A stretch of DNA of 64,000 bases, from positions 20,308 through 84,307 of the forward strand of contig CAJJCR010000002.1 in assembly GCA_905182745.1 (NCBI GenBank), given 5' to 3'. A program made the position numbers and the translations under genes. This DNA comes from Bacteroidetes bacterium MED-G20. Its GTDB lineage: Bacteria > Bacteroidota > Bacteroidia > Flavobacteriales_D > Parvicellaceae. Positions 10,011-19,669 of this stretch are shown one piece after another. The first letter of the stretch is position 1. Every line of letters begins with the position of its first letter. The notes under the pieces are model-generated. The model worked only from the letters and a program-made list of their open reading frames with translations. It was not told the origin of the DNA and did not search any database.

Positions 10011-10050
10011 AAACGTTTATAAATGATAATAAACGAATCTTAATCGTTTA
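10011..10050. repeat. Inverted repeats upstream of ssb
   Basis: Two related symmetric sites lie in the 154-base gap between the acyltransferase-like gene and ssb. The first is the palindrome AAACGTTT at 10011-10018. The second is TAAACGA (10030-10036) matched by TCGTTTA (10044-10050) with a 7-base loop. Both share an AAACG core. They could be a protein-binding site controlling ssb or a weak stem-loop ending the upstream transcript, since a T-rich stretch follows. The function is not known. Confidence 0.35.
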
Positions 10051-10137
10051 AATTTATATTTTTTTGAATTTTTGATTTTTAATTTGCAGTGTCGAATAAA
10101 TATCGGCCATATTGTTAAACTAAAATCAAAAATAAAT

Positions 10138-10470
10138 ATGAGAAATCTAAGAAACAAAGTACAATTAATAGGTAATGCAGGAAGCACGCCAGTAGTTCAA
10201 GAAACCAAGAATGGTAATAAATATGCAAAATTATCTTTAGCTACTAATAACAACTACACAAATAAAGATGGTGAAAAAGTAAAAGAAACACAATGGCATC
10301 CTATTGTATTTTGGGGAAAGAAAGCTGAAATTGCAGAAAAATATATCTCAAAAGGAAAAGAGGTATTTATTGAAGGCTCTTTAAATTATAGAACTTATGA
10401 AAATGACGAGGGCGAAAAGAAATATGTATTTGAAATAATTTCAAATGACTTATTATTACTAAATAACTAA
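10138..10470 (+). CDS. ssb: Single-stranded DNA-binding protein
   Basis: OB-fold protein that coats single-stranded DNA in replication, recombination and repair. The frame is open from further upstream (10072), but the ATG at 10138 starts the typical N-terminus MRNLRNKVQLIGNAG, giving about 110 residues; the longer version adds a non-conserved leader. Family blocks are FATNNNY-like LATNNNYTN, TQWHPIVFWGKKAEIAEKY and KGKEVFIEGSLNYRTYE. The C-terminal acidic tail DDDIPF used for partner binding in E. coli SSB is absent and the protein ends LLLLNN, as in other short Bacteroidota SSBs. A strong terminator follows 23 bases later. Confidence 0.93.
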   Translation: MRNLRNKVQLIGNAGSTPVVQETKNGNKYAKLSLATNNNYTNKDGEKVKETQWHPIVFWGKKAEIAEKYISKGKEVFIEGSLNYRTYENDEGEKKYVFEIISNDLLLLNN

Positions 10471-10493
10471 GAACGAATTATATAGATAATTTT

Positions 10494-10519
10494 AAAAGAG
10501 CCCATTGGGCTCTTTTTTT
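10494..10519. terminator. Rho-independent terminator, probably bidirectional
   Basis: A perfect 10-base-pair stem AAAAGAGCCC / GGGCTCTTTT with loop ATT, followed by a run of T on the plus strand and preceded by A on the other side, so it can act in both directions. It separates ssb from the convergent glycosyltransferase, whose stop codon (10518-10520) lies in the T run. Confidence 0.85.
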
Positions 10520-11633
10520 ATTTAATGATTTTTTTTACAAAATTATCCCAAGAATAAAAATCGTGTTTTTTAGAAATAGCGGAACTCATCTCAATTTCCT
10601 TGGAATTCTTTGAAAAATAATCCAAAATATATTTACTCATTTCTTCAGGACTAGTAGAACTAATATAGCCGTCTTTATTATGATCTATTATTTCAGGTAG
10701 TCCCCCTGCGTTGGTTACTAGCATAGGTTTATTATAATACATAGCTAATTGAGTAACTCCACTTTGAGTAGCTGAAGTATAGGGCAAGATTACTAGATTC
10801 GAGACTGAAAAGAAATCTGGAACTTGTTTGTTCTCTATAAATTGATTGTAAATTATAATATTTTTTAAATTTAAATCTCTTATCAAATCTTGATATTTCT
10901 CTTCGGAATCGTAAAATTCTCCAGCAATAATTAATTTAATATTCATTTCTACAATTAATTTATTTGACATTGCTCTTATTGCTAAGTCTAATCCTTTGTA
11001 TTTTCTAATTAAGCCAAAAAATAAAATGTATTTACCTTCTTTAAGGTTAAGACTTTTAAGTGCGGAAGCTTTATCAGTAATTTTACTGTAACTATTGTAA
11101 ATGGGATGAAAAAGAGATTCAACAATTACTCTATTATTTATTTTCTTGATGTCCTTTTTAACTTTCTCACTTAATGTAAAATGAGAGTCACATTTGTTTA
11201 AAAAATAATTAACCAACATAGTATCACCTAATCTTTTTTCATGGGCTATAGCATTGTCAACAATCCCAAAAACTGGAATTTTATTTCTTTTTAAATATCC
11301 ACCTATTATCCCAAGACAGGGAGCGAAGAAAGGCATCCAGAATCTAATAAAAACTTTACTTGGATTTTTAGCCTTAATATATTTGGCTGTTCTCCACCAT
11401 GAGATTGGATTAATTGAATTTATTATAGGAGATATTTTAAAGTTAAAAGCTTCAGTTTGCTCTACTCTATTTTGAGATTTTCCAGGAAAAAGAAGTTTAG
11501 GATACTGTAGAGAAAAAGAAATTATTTCCACTAAATACCCTTTTTCTTCTAAGGATTTGGCAAATGCTTCATTAAAATCTGAAATCCCTCCTCTTAGTGG
11601 AGAAGCAGGACCAACTATAATGATTTTAGTCAT
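10518..11633 (-). CDS. Glycosyltransferase, family 4 type
   Basis: A 371-residue GT-B glycosyltransferase. The N-terminus IIIVGPASPLRGGISDFNE is the acceptor-domain first strand and loop typical of family 4 enzymes. The donor domain has FFGLIRKYKGLDLAIRAM near residue 205, then VILPYTSATQSGVTQLAMYY near residue 285, and NAGGLPEII. The usual EGFG-type glutamate pair is replaced by a SATQSGV type loop, also found in this family. The gene overlaps the preceding family 2 glycosyltransferase by 8 bases on the same strand, so the two are probably translated together and act on one glycan. The product is unknown. Confidence 0.88.
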   Translation of the reverse strand: MTKIIIVGPASPLRGGISDFNEAFAKSLEEKGYLVEIISFSLQYPKLLFPGKSQNRVEQTEAFNFKISPIINSINPISWWRTAKYIKAKNPSKVFIRFWMPFFAPCLGIIGGYLKRNKIPVFGIVDNAIAHEKRLGDTMLVNYFLNKCDSHFTLSEKVKKDIKKINNRVIVESLFHPIYNSYSKITDKASALKSLNLKEGKYILFFGLIRKYKGLDLAIRAMSNKLIVEMNIKLIIAGEFYDSEEKYQDLIRDLNLKNIIIYNQFIENKQVPDFFSVSNLVILPYTSATQSGVTQLAMYYNKPMLVTNAGGLPEIIDHNKDGYISSTSPEEMSKYILDYFSKNSKEIEMSSAISKKHDFYSWDNFVKKIIK

Positions 11634-12582
11634 TAACGTTTAATTTTTCTCTGATTTGGTAGTGGTTTCTATTTGGAGAATTTCTGGACAGCATTTCCCC
11701 TAAAAAACCAGCAAGAAAAAACTGAACACCTAATATAATTGAAGTTAAAGCAATGTAAAACTCTGTTCTGTTGGCAATTAATTTAGCACCCTTGTCCAGA
11801 AAAATTTTATCTATACCAATGTAAATTAAAAAACTAAAGCCAATTATAAAAACAAAAATTCCTAGAGTGCCAAATAAATGCATTGGTCTTTTTCCAAATT
11901 TCCCAATAAAAGTTATACTGAATAAATCTAAAAAACCAAAAATAAAACGTTCTAACCCAAATTTAGTTTCTCCAAATTTCCTAGCTTGATGCTTCACTAC
12001 TTTCTCAGTAATATTTTGAAAGCCTGCCCATTTAGCAATTAATGGTATATACCTATGCATCTCCCCGTAAACTTCAATGTTTTTAACCACATCTGACTTA
12101 TAAGCTTTAAGACCACAATTCATATCGTTGAGTTTTATTCCTGATACTTTTCTTGTAACTGCATTGTATAATTTAGTAGGAATTGTTTTAGAAAGTGGAT
12201 CTTTCCTATCTTTTTTCCAACCAGAAACAATATCAAATCCATCTTTATTAATCATTTCATAAAGACCGGGTATTTCATCTGGAGAATCCTGTAGATCCGC
12301 ATCCATTGTAATAACAACATTTCCAATTGAAAGCTCAAAACCAATATTTAAAGCTGCAGATTTTCCGTAATTTCTTCTAAAAGAAACTCCTTTAATATTT
12401 TTATTTTTAGATTGAAGATTGTTAATTACTTCCCAAGAATTATCCTTACTTCCATCATCAATAAAAATAAGCTCGTACTTTAATTTTGAATTTGTAACAA
12501 CTTTATCTATCCAAAGAGAAAGCTCTGGCAATGATTCTGCTTCATTGTAAAGTGGAACTACTATAGATAAATCTAAATTCAT
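11626..12582 (-). CDS. Family 2 glycosyltransferase with C-terminal membrane anchor (DPM1/ArnC-like)
   Basis: A 318-residue GT-A enzyme expected to transfer a sugar from UDP- or GDP-sugar to a polyprenyl phosphate carrier. The catalytic N-terminal domain (1-210) has VVPLYNEAESLPEL, FIDDGSKDNSW and the metal-binding MDADLQDSPDEI near residue 97. Two hydrophobic segments follow (about 233-258 and 275-300), the layout of undecaprenyl-phosphate glycosyltransferases such as ArnC or GtrB. The 3' end overlaps the next glycosyltransferase by 8 bases, suggesting translational coupling. Which sugar is used cannot be told. Confidence 0.9.
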   Translation of the reverse strand: MNLDLSIVVPLYNEAESLPELSLWIDKVVTNSKLKYELIFIDDGSKDNSWEVINNLQSKNKNIKGVSFRRNYGKSAALNIGFELSIGNVVITMDADLQDSPDEIPGLYEMINKDGFDIVSGWKKDRKDPLSKTIPTKLYNAVTRKVSGIKLNDMNCGLKAYKSDVVKNIEVYGEMHRYIPLIAKWAGFQNITEKVVKHQARKFGETKFGLERFIFGFLDLFSITFIGKFGKRPMHLFGTLGIFVFIIGFSFLIYIGIDKIFLDKGAKLIANRTEFYIALTSIILGVQFFLAGFLGEMLSRNSPNRNHYQIREKLNVND

Positions 12583-12715
12583 TCAACAAATATATTGAAG
12601 TTTATCAATAGGATTTGTTAATTCTTTTTAATTAAATTTTTTATTTATTAGTATTAATAGAATTATATTGGGCAGCTAATAATTAAAATCAACAATTTTT
12701 AATTGTAAATCCTAG

Positions 12716-13438
12716 ATGAAAGCACTAATAATAAAAGAAATAAGATCTTATCTCAGTTCTATTATAGGTTATGCTGCTATTATTGTTTTCTTAATTAGCT
12801 CTGGATTTTTTGTTTGGATACTTCCTGGAAACAATAATATAATTGATATGGGAGAATCTAGTTTACAAACATTTTTTTCTCAAGCACCGGGGATTTTAAT
12901 GTTTTTATTCCCCGCATTTACCATGCGATGTTTTGCAGAGGAGAACAAAACCGGAACATTAGAACTATTAATTACTCAGCCGATATCCATATTTAAAATT
13001 ATTCTTTCAAAATATCTAGCTGCTAGTTTTCTTGCAGTTTTAACAATTCTACCTACTTTGATATATTATGTAAGCGTCCATCAAATGGGAGAAATTGTGG
13101 GTAATATTGACCACCCTTCTACTATTGGAGGTTATCTTGGTCTTTTATTGCTAAGTATTACCTATGTTGCGATTGGAATTTTAGCATCCAGTCTTTCCAA
13201 AAATCAGGTAATTGGTTTTTTACTAGGGCTATTCTTTAATTTCATAATCTATGTTGGTTTTTCCTATTTAGCAGTATTTGTTGGTGCTCCATTGGACTAT
13301 TATTTAATGAACTTAAGTATGCTAGATCATTTCAATGCTCTACAAAGAGGGATAATTGATTCTAGAGATATTGCATACTTTTTATCTGTTATATTTTTAA
13401 CACTTTATCTTACAAAAACAGTACTGAAGAAAAAGTAA
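12716..13438 (+). CDS. gldF: Gliding motility ABC transporter permease GldF
   Basis: Membrane subunit of the GldA-GldF-GldG ABC transporter linked to gliding in Bacteroidota. The 240-residue protein has six hydrophobic segments and the ABC-2 permease signature FPAFTMRCFAEENKTGTLEL near residue 63, where the enzyme class couples to its ATPase. The protein opens MKALIIKEIRSYLSSIIGYA, as GldF proteins usually do. The gldG start follows its stop with no gap. The ATPase gene gldA is not in this window. A small palindrome ACAATT-TTT-AATTGT lies 10 bases before the start. Confidence 0.93.
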   Translation: MKALIIKEIRSYLSSIIGYAAIIVFLISSGFFVWILPGNNNIIDMGESSLQTFFSQAPGILMFLFPAFTMRCFAEENKTGTLELLITQPISIFKIILSKYLAASFLAVLTILPTLIYYVSVHQMGEIVGNIDHPSTIGGYLGLLLLSITYVAIGILASSLSKNQVIGFLLGLFFNFIIYVGFSYLAVFVGAPLDYYLMNLSMLDHFNALQRGIIDSRDIAYFLSVIFLTLYLTKTVLKKK

Positions 13439-15361
13439 ATGAAAAGGATTTATTTAAAATATAAGAGCATTTTAAATCTAGTATTAGTTATTACATCATT
13501 AGTTGTTTTTAACATAGTAGCTAATCAAATATTTTTCAGAATAGATTTATCTTCTGACCAAATCCACTCCTTATCTCCAAAAACAAAAGATCTTCTTGAA
13601 AACCTAGAGGATATAATTAGTGCAGATGTTTATTTAGATGGAGATTTTCCTGCAGAAATTGAAAAACTTAAAAAATCCCTTTCAGAAAAGTTAGATGAAT
13701 TTAAAGCTTTTGGTGGAGTAAATTTTAAAGTTAATTTCATTAATCTTGATGAAGATCCTGAACTATCGAAAGAATTTAAAAATCAAGTTTATAATGATGG
13801 ACTAGATTATAGTGATATATTGATTTCAAGAGATAGTAAACAAGAAGTGGTTAGAATTTGGCCGGGAATTATATTAAGAATGGGAGATCAATTTAAGGCT
13901 GTTCAACTTTTACAAAAAGGAAAATTTCCAATTTCTCAAGTTATTATTAATCATTTCAACGACCAGTTGGAGTACAACTTAATTCTTGGAATAAATAACC
14001 TTTTAAAACCTGCTACTAAAAAAATTAAATTTTTAAGAGGACATGGAGAACTTGACAATGCAGATGCGTGGATAATAAGAGACCAACTTGTAAAGAATTA
14101 CGATGTTGACACTTTAAGAATCAAACAATTAAAAGTGAAATATTACAATGAAACCATTGAAATATCTAACAATAAATACGATTCTTTAATTAAAAATGAA
14201 ATTGATTCTATTTACATATCTGAAAGAGCAATACCGGTTTTTGATGAATTTGGTAATCCAAATAAAAATGCAAAGAGATATATTACTAAAACTTTCCAGA
14301 ATCAAGAAATATCTAAATCCATGAAAGATATTTCAAAAATCAGTGAAGGCCTTGATGTTTTAAATGAAACAGACCTATTATTAATTGCCAAGCCAAAAAC
14401 CTCTTTTTCAGAAAAGGAATTATTCATAATTGACCAATACATTATGAATGGAGGAAAAATTATTTGGATGGTAGATATGTTGGAAGTAAATGAATCTGAT
14501 TTAGTGGATACCAATTTAACTTACGCTAGGCCTTTAAAACACCAACTACAACAATTTCTATTTAAGTATGGTGCAAGATTTAATGTGAATATGGTTAATG
14601 ACGTGAGATGCGCTCCAATAACTAGAGAAGATGGATTGGGTAGAATTCCAAATTGGTATTTTTACCCTCTTTTATACTTAGACAAACCATCAATTTATCT
14701 TAATAATGTTGGACCAATAAAAACAAGATATGTCTGTTCAATTGATACTGTTGGGGATGATAATATTAAAAAAACTGCATTATTAAAGTCATCTGCTGAA
14801 TTTAAAATATTAAGACAAACTTCTGTCAATTATCAAAATTTATACAATTACAATCCAAGAAATTTTGATATTGATTTAAAAAATGAAGTTCCAGTTTCAG
14901 CATGGTTATTTGAAGGCGTTTTTAAATCAAATTATGAAAACAGGGCTGTAAGTAAAGATTTTAAAAAATTCATATCCAATCCTATTGTTAATTTCAAATC
15001 AAAAAGTAAGGAAACTAAAATGATTTTTATTGGGGATGGAGATTTGATAAGAAATGATTTTATAAAATCGGACAATCAAATTAAACCAGTTCTGCTTTCA
15101 TTTGAGAGTGCAGACTATGGAACCCCTGAATTTTTCCCTAGATATGGCAATGAGGTATTTTTTCTAAACCTTATAGACGAACTATTAGATAGAAGCGAAC
15201 TTATTCCACTAAGATCGAAAATGAACATGCCAAGACTTCTTAAAAAAGAAATTTTTGGGCAAAGAAATTTTTGGCAACTTGTTAATATTTTAATCCCTTT
15301 AATGTTAGTAATCGTTATTGGCCTAATTAATCAATATAGGAGAAAAAAGAAATATGCATAA
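13439..15361 (+). CDS. gldG: Gliding motility ABC transporter auxiliary protein GldG
   Basis: Partner of GldF in the gliding-associated ABC transporter. The 640-residue protein has an N-terminal membrane anchor (about 13-33), a large periplasmic part with the GldG block DLSSDQIHSLSPKTKDLL at 41-58, a central domain with the IWMVDMLEV segment near residue 342, and a second membrane anchor near the end (about 612-632) followed by a basic tail. It starts directly at the gldF stop and overlaps the next gene by 8 bases, so the run is almost certainly one transcript. The exact biochemical role of GldG is still uncertain in the family. Confidence 0.92.
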   Translation: MKRIYLKYKSILNLVLVITSLVVFNIVANQIFFRIDLSSDQIHSLSPKTKDLLENLEDIISADVYLDGDFPAEIEKLKKSLSEKLDEFKAFGGVNFKVNFINLDEDPELSKEFKNQVYNDGLDYSDILISRDSKQEVVRIWPGIILRMGDQFKAVQLLQKGKFPISQVIINHFNDQLEYNLILGINNLLKPATKKIKFLRGHGELDNADAWIIRDQLVKNYDVDTLRIKQLKVKYYNETIEISNNKYDSLIKNEIDSIYISERAIPVFDEFGNPNKNAKRYITKTFQNQEISKSMKDISKISEGLDVLNETDLLLIAKPKTSFSEKELFIIDQYIMNGGKIIWMVDMLEVNESDLVDTNLTYARPLKHQLQQFLFKYGARFNVNMVNDVRCAPITREDGLGRIPNWYFYPLLYLDKPSIYLNNVGPIKTRYVCSIDTVGDDNIKKTALLKSSAEFKILRQTSVNYQNLYNYNPRNFDIDLKNEVPVSAWLFEGVFKSNYENRAVSKDFKKFISNPIVNFKSKSKETKMIFIGDGDLIRNDFIKSDNQIKPVLLSFESADYGTPEFFPRYGNEVFFLNLIDELLDRSELIPLRSKMNMPRLLKKEIFGQRNFWQLVNILIPLMLVIVIGLINQYRRKKKYA

Positions 15362-16349
15362 AAATATTTTTAAAGTAAACTTTTATGGTTTATTAATTTT
15401 CAGTCTATTTAGTTGCAATAATAAAAACAGCTATTATGATCTAAATGATTTTGCAATAAAGGATACCTCAAAAGTTATTAAGTTTAAAATTTCAGATACA
15501 GAAGATAACAGCATTGTAATTTCAAGAAGTGTCAATTCCAATAAATGGATAATAGAAGGTTCTAAATACACAGCAAATAAATCTAGTGTGGATTTATTAA
15601 TGGAAACCTTTTATAGAATTAGAGTAAAACAAGATGTTCCTAAATCTGCTTTTAACACTGTAATTAATCGTCTTTCAGTTAGACATAAGAAAGTAGAAAT
15701 ATTTCTAGAAAATGACAAGGCATTCAAAACATGGTTTATTGGCTCTCCTACTCAAGATCATTTAGGTACCTATATGTTACTTCAGAATGGAAATAATAAA
15801 AGCTCGAAACCTTACATTACTTACAAACCTGGAATGTATGGATCACTAGATGTTAGATTTTTCACAGATTGGAAAGGATGGAGATCTCCTCGTGTTTTTA
15901 ATTATCCAAATCCTAAAAGCATTAAAAATATTTCTTTAAACTTCTTTGAAAAACCTAAGGAGAGTTATACAATATCTTACAAAGATGATACCATTAAGTT
16001 ATTTGACTTAGATAAAAAAGAATTAAGCAACTATGATTCTATTCAGGTGAAGCATTATTTGTCTCACTTTGAAAATGTTAGTTACAATAAAATTATGTTT
16101 GAAAAACAAAACGTTATGGACTCTATTTTTAAAAGTAAGCCGCATTATTATTTTGAGTTAACAGATTCCTCCAATAAAGTTACTAAAGTTGAGTTTTGGA
16201 AAATTAAAGACATAGATTCTCCAACAGGTTGGGACGCGGAACACGGTTATATTCGAGTAAACAAAAACAATGAGCTTTTAAGAGCTCAATATTTCAACTG
16301 GGAAATCTTATTTAAACCCCTTAGTTTTTACACTAGGAGATATTATTAA
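15354..16349 (+). CDS. Putative lipoprotein between gldG and dnaN
   Basis: A 331-residue protein whose N-terminus has a hydrophobic stretch ending in SLFSC near residue 22, a plausible lipobox, so it is probably a lipoprotein. The rest is hydrophilic with repeated beta-type segments such as WIIEGSKYTANKSSVDLLM near residue 65 and TWFIGSPTQDHLGTYMLL near residue 127, which resemble DUF4340 proteins that accompany GldG-like transporters. The family call is a guess from pattern and position. It overlaps gldG by 8 bases and precedes dnaN by 80 bases, and probably works with the GldFG transporter. Confidence 0.7.
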   Translation: MHKNIFKVNFYGLLIFSLFSCNNKNSYYDLNDFAIKDTSKVIKFKISDTEDNSIVISRSVNSNKWIIEGSKYTANKSSVDLLMETFYRIRVKQDVPKSAFNTVINRLSVRHKKVEIFLENDKAFKTWFIGSPTQDHLGTYMLLQNGNNKSSKPYITYKPGMYGSLDVRFFTDWKGWRSPRVFNYPNPKSIKNISLNFFEKPKESYTISYKDDTIKLFDLDKKELSNYDSIQVKHYLSHFENVSYNKIMFEKQNVMDSIFKSKPHYYFELTDSSNKVTKVEFWKIKDIDSPTGWDAEHGYIRVNKNNELLRAQYFNWEILFKPLSFYTRRYY

Positions 16350-16353
16350 TTAG

Positions 16354-16400
16354 GTGTTAATAAATAAGGTTAACACTAATAGTATATTATTAATACTATT
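16354..16400. repeat. Two adjacent inverted repeats in the dnaN leader
   Basis: The 80 bases before dnaN hold two perfect inverted repeats. GTGTTAA (16354-16360) pairs with TTAACAC (16370-16376), extendable outward to TTAG/CTAA with one bulged base. AATAGTAT (16378-16385) pairs with ATACTATT (16393-16400). Neither is followed by a T run, so they look more like binding sites or a leader fold than terminators. No known motif was recognised. Confidence 0.4.
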
Positions 16401-16429
16401 CTGATATTTATAGCATTAACATTTTAATT

Positions 16430-17545
16430 ATGAAGTTTATAGTTTCAAGTCAAGTATTATTAAAGCAATTACAATCTATTGGTGGTGTTCTTAATAGTTC
16501 TAATACCCTTCCAATTTTAGATAACTTTTTATTCGAAATTCAAGATCAGAAACTAACCATATCTTGTTCGGATTTAGAGTCCACAATGACATCTACTATT
16601 TCTATAGATGCAAAAAGTGAAGGTAGTATTGCTATTCCAGCAAAAATGTTGTTAGATATTTTAAAAACGTTTCCTAATCATCCACTGACTTTCTCTATAG
16701 ATGATAAAATGGGTGTAGAAATTTCTTCAGATTATGGAAAGTATAAATTAAGTGGTTATTCTGGAGTTGAATTCCCTAAATCCCCATTAATTGAAGCACC
16801 TTCAACTGTTACTATCAGCAGTCATATTTTTCAAAGAGCTATTGAAAAAACAATTTTTGCATCTGGAAATGATGATTTAAGACCGGTAATGAGTGGTATA
16901 TTTGTTCAGTTATCTGAATCTGATTTAACATTTGTTGCTACTGATGCTCATAAATTGGTTAGATATACAAGAAATGATGTTAAATCTTCTGCTGCAGCAT
17001 CATTTATTGTTCCAAAAAAACCCATGAACTTATTAAAAGGATTACTCCAAAATTTTGAAGGCGAAGTAACTATTAAATACAATGAATCTAATGCTAGTAT
17101 TGCATTCAATGATATTTTACTTACTTGTAGATTAGTAGATGGCAAATACCCTAACTACGATGCTGTTATTCCAAAAGAAAACCCAAACAGATTGACCGTA
17201 GACAGAAATGCTTTTTTTCAATCAATTAAACGAGTAAGCATTTTCGCTAACAAAACTACTCACCAGGTAAGATTAAAAATTAATGGAAGTGAATTAAATA
17301 TTAGTGCAGAAGATGTGGACTTTTCTAACGAAGCTAATGAGAGATTGACCTGTTCTTATGAGGGTGAATCTATGGAAATTGGTTTTAATTCAAGATTCTT
17401 AAATGAAATGCTTCAAAATATTGATTCTGACAATGTTATATTTGAACTTAGTGCACCCAATAGAGCTGGTATTCTAATTCCGGACAACAGTGAAGACGGC
17501 GAAGATATTTTAATGTTAGTAATGCCTGTTATGCTTAATTCTTAA
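16430..17545 (+). CDS. dnaN: DNA polymerase III beta sliding clamp
   Basis: Ring-shaped processivity clamp of the replicative polymerase. The 371-residue protein has normal length and the expected three clamp domains. Recognisable parts are [20 protein letters not shown] at the start, [10 protein letters not shown], the [11 protein letters not shown] block near residue 172, [16 protein letters not shown] near residue 230 and the C-terminal LVMPVMLN, which lines the peptide-binding pocket. dnaA is not beside it; instead it follows gldF, gldG and a lipoprotein gene. It overlaps the convergent rocD gene by 4 bases. Confidence 0.96.
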   Translation: MKFIVSSQVLLKQLQSIGGVLNSSNTLPILDNFLFEIQDQKLTISCSDLESTMTSTISIDAKSEGSIAIPAKMLLDILKTFPNHPLTFSIDDKMGVEISSDYGKYKLSGYSGVEFPKSPLIEAPSTVTISSHIFQRAIEKTIFASGNDDLRPVMSGIFVQLSESDLTFVATDAHKLVRYTRNDVKSSAAASFIVPKKPMNLLKGLLQNFEGEVTIKYNESNASIAFNDILLTCRLVDGKYPNYDAVIPKENPNRLTVDRNAFFQSIKRVSIFANKTTHQVRLKINGSELNISAEDVDFSNEANERLTCSYEGESMEIGFNSRFLNEMLQNIDSDNVIFELSAPNRAGILIPDNSEDGEDILMLVMPVMLNS

Positions 17546-18771
17546 GCTAACTTATAATTTTTTAAGGTATTGGTGATGATTTTTATACAATCGTCTAATT
17601 GATTTTTAGTTATTGTTAGTGGTGGAGCGAACCTTATTATATTTCCATGGGTTGGCTTAGCTAATAGTCCGTTGTTTTTCATTTCAAGACATAAGTTCCA
17701 AGCAGTATTGCTTTCTTCCGTATCATTAATTACAATAGCATTAAGAAGTCCTTTTCCTCTTACCAATTTAACTATTGGTGAATCTTTTATAAACTTATTT
17801 AATTCTTCTCTAAAATATTCTCCTAAATTGTAAGCATTTTCTGCAAGATTTTCTTCAATAATAACCTCTAAAGCTGCTTGTGCAACTGCACATGCTAATG
17901 GATTACCTCCAAAAGTAGAACCATGTTCTCCAGGCTTAATGCACATCATTACCTCATTATTTGCCAAAACTGCAGAAACAGGAAATACACCACCAGAAAG
18001 TGCTTTTCCGAGAATAAGTAAATCGGGCTTGGCATTTTCATAATCTGAAGCCAACAATTTACCAGTTCTTCCTATACCAGTTTGAACTTCATCTGCTATA
18101 TAGAGTACATTGTACTTATCACATAAGCCTCTGACTCCTTCTAAATAGCCTTCGTCCGGCACTACAACACCAGCTTCGCCCTGAATAGGTTCAACCATAA
18201 AGGCTGCTACATTAAAATCTTTTAATTCTGTTTCCAGTGCTTCTAAATCGTTGTAAGGAATTAAATCATAGCCTGGCATGTAGGGACCAAAATCTTTGTA
18301 AGAAAGAGGATCGTCTGAAGATGAAATTGCTGCTAATGTCCTACCCCAGAAATTGCCTTTAGCAAAAATTATACGAGCTTTATTTTCAGGAATTCCTTTT
18401 TTTAAATAGCCCCATTTTCTAGCCAATTTATTGGCAGTTTCCCCACCTTCCACTCCCGTATTCATTGGCAAGACTTTGTCATAATCAAACAAATTACAAA
18501 TGAATTTTTCGTAAGGTCCAAGAGCAGAATTATAAAATGCTCTACTTGTTAAAGTTAATTTCTTAGACTGGTTAATTAATGCATTAATAATTTTGGGATG
18601 ACAGTGACCTTGATTAACAGCAGAATAGGCACTTAAAAAATCAAAATATTTTTTTCCTTCACAGTCCCAAACATACACTCCTTCTCCCCTTTCCAATACT
18701 ACTGGAAGTGGATGGTAATTATGTGCTCCAAAATCATTCTCGAGCTGCATTAATGAAGTAGAATCTATCAT
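17542..18771 (-). CDS. rocD: Ornithine-oxoacid aminotransferase
   Basis: PLP-dependent class III aminotransferase converting ornithine and 2-oxoglutarate to glutamate semialdehyde and glutamate, linking arginine and proline metabolism. The 409-residue protein has [18 protein letters not shown] near residue 100, the cofactor aspartate in [15 protein letters not shown] near residue 223 and the Schiff-base lysine in [10 protein letters not shown] near residue 254. The N-terminus [20 protein letters not shown] is typical of ornithine aminotransferases rather than acetylornithine or GABA enzymes. On the minus strand, TATATTTG at 18785-18792 matches the Bacteroidota -7 element 14 bases upstream, though no clear -33 element was found. 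Confidence 0.93.
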   Translation of the reverse strand: MIDSTSLMQLENDFGAHNYHPLPVVLERGEGVYVWDCEGKKYFDFLSAYSAVNQGHCHPKIINALINQSKKLTLTSRAFYNSALGPYEKFICNLFDYDKVLPMNTGVEGGETANKLARKWGYLKKGIPENKARIIFAKGNFWGRTLAAISSSDDPLSYKDFGPYMPGYDLIPYNDLEALETELKDFNVAAFMVEPIQGEAGVVVPDEGYLEGVRGLCDKYNVLYIADEVQTGIGRTGKLLASDYENAKPDLLILGKALSGGVFPVSAVLANNEVMMCIKPGEHGSTFGGNPLACAVAQAALEVIIEENLAENAYNLGEYFREELNKFIKDSPIVKLVRGKGLLNAIVINDTEESNTAWNLCLEMKNNGLLAKPTHGNIIRFAPPLTITKNQLDDCIKIITNTLKNYKLA

Positions 18772-18865
18772 GATAATTTTTTGACAAATATAATAATTCG
18801 TTTCTTGAAGAGAATTAATTTTTTAAATAAGTGATATTTAAAGTATAATTAATTTTCTTTGCATT

Positions 18866-19669
18866 ATGTCAATACCAAAGACCATCAATTTATCTAGAAG
18901 AAAAATCATTTCTTCCACTGGAAAAGCATTAAAAGATTTTTCAATGATTGACCACGGAGATAAAATAATGGTTTGTATTTCAGGTGGTAAAGACAGCTAT
19001 ACCATGTTAGAAATGTTCATACATTTCCAGAAATATGGAGATATAGATTTTGATTTTATTGTTGTCAATATGGATCAAAAGCAACCTGGTTTTCCTACGG
19101 AAGTATTGCCAAAATATTTATCCAATCTTAAAGTCAATTTTAAAATTATTGAAAAAGATACTTACAGTATTGTAAAAGATAAAATTCCAGAAGGAAAAAC
19201 AATGTGCAGTTTATGCTCAAGATTAAGAAGAGGAACTCTATATGATGAAGCAAGAGAACTTAATTGTAATAAAATTGCTTTAGGTCACCATATGGACGAT
19301 ATTATTGAAACCTACTTTTTGAATTTATTTTTTAGTGGCAAAATGGAGGCAATGCCTCCCAAGTATTTAATTGATAAGAGAGATTTAATTGTAATAAGAC
19401 CATTGGCATATTGTAAAGAAGAAGAAATTCAAGAATATTCTGATTTAGTAAAGCATCCTATAATTCCTTGTAACTTATGTGGATCGCAAACCAATCTTCA
19501 AAGGAAAAAGATAAAAGCCCTTATCAAAGAATGGGAGCTTATTTACCCAAATAGAAAAGCAATAATATTTAGAGCTTTACAAAACATATCACCTTCTCAT
19601 ATGTTAGATAGAAATATTTTCAATTTTGAAGATCTTCAAGCAGTAGAAGACTCCAACTTATTTATTTGA
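18866..19669 (+). CDS. ttcA: tRNA 2-thiocytidine biosynthesis protein TtcA
   Basis: Thiolates cytidine 32 of certain tRNAs using ATP and an iron-sulfur cluster. The 267-residue protein has the PP-loop SGGKDS at residues 39-44, the first cysteine pair C114-x-x-C117 in [10 protein letters not shown], and a second pair C202-x-x-C205 in PCNLCGSQ. In E. coli TtcA three such cysteines hold the 4Fe-4S cluster, so the key residues are present. [10 protein letters not shown] near residue 140 is the second PP-loop ATPase block. The 3' end overlaps the convergent porQ gene by 12 bases. Confidence 0.92.
   Translation: MSIPKTINLSRRKIISSTGKALKDFSMIDHGDKIMVCISGGKDSYTMLEMFIHFQKYGDIDFDFIVVNMDQKQPGFPTEVLPKYLSNLKVNFKIIEKDTYSIVKDKIPEGKTMCSLCSRLRRGTLYDEARELNCNKIALGHHMDDIIETYFLNLFFSGKMEAMPPKYLIDKRDLIVIRPLAYCKEEEIQEYSDLVKHPIIPCNLCGSQTNLQRKKIKALIKEWELIYPNRKAIIFRALQNISPSHMLDRNIFNFEDLQAVEDSNLFI

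Noticed and set aside
10072..10137. Extended N-terminus of Ssb
   Set aside because: The 22 extra residues do not resemble SSB proteins; the ATG at 10138 gives the family N-terminus.
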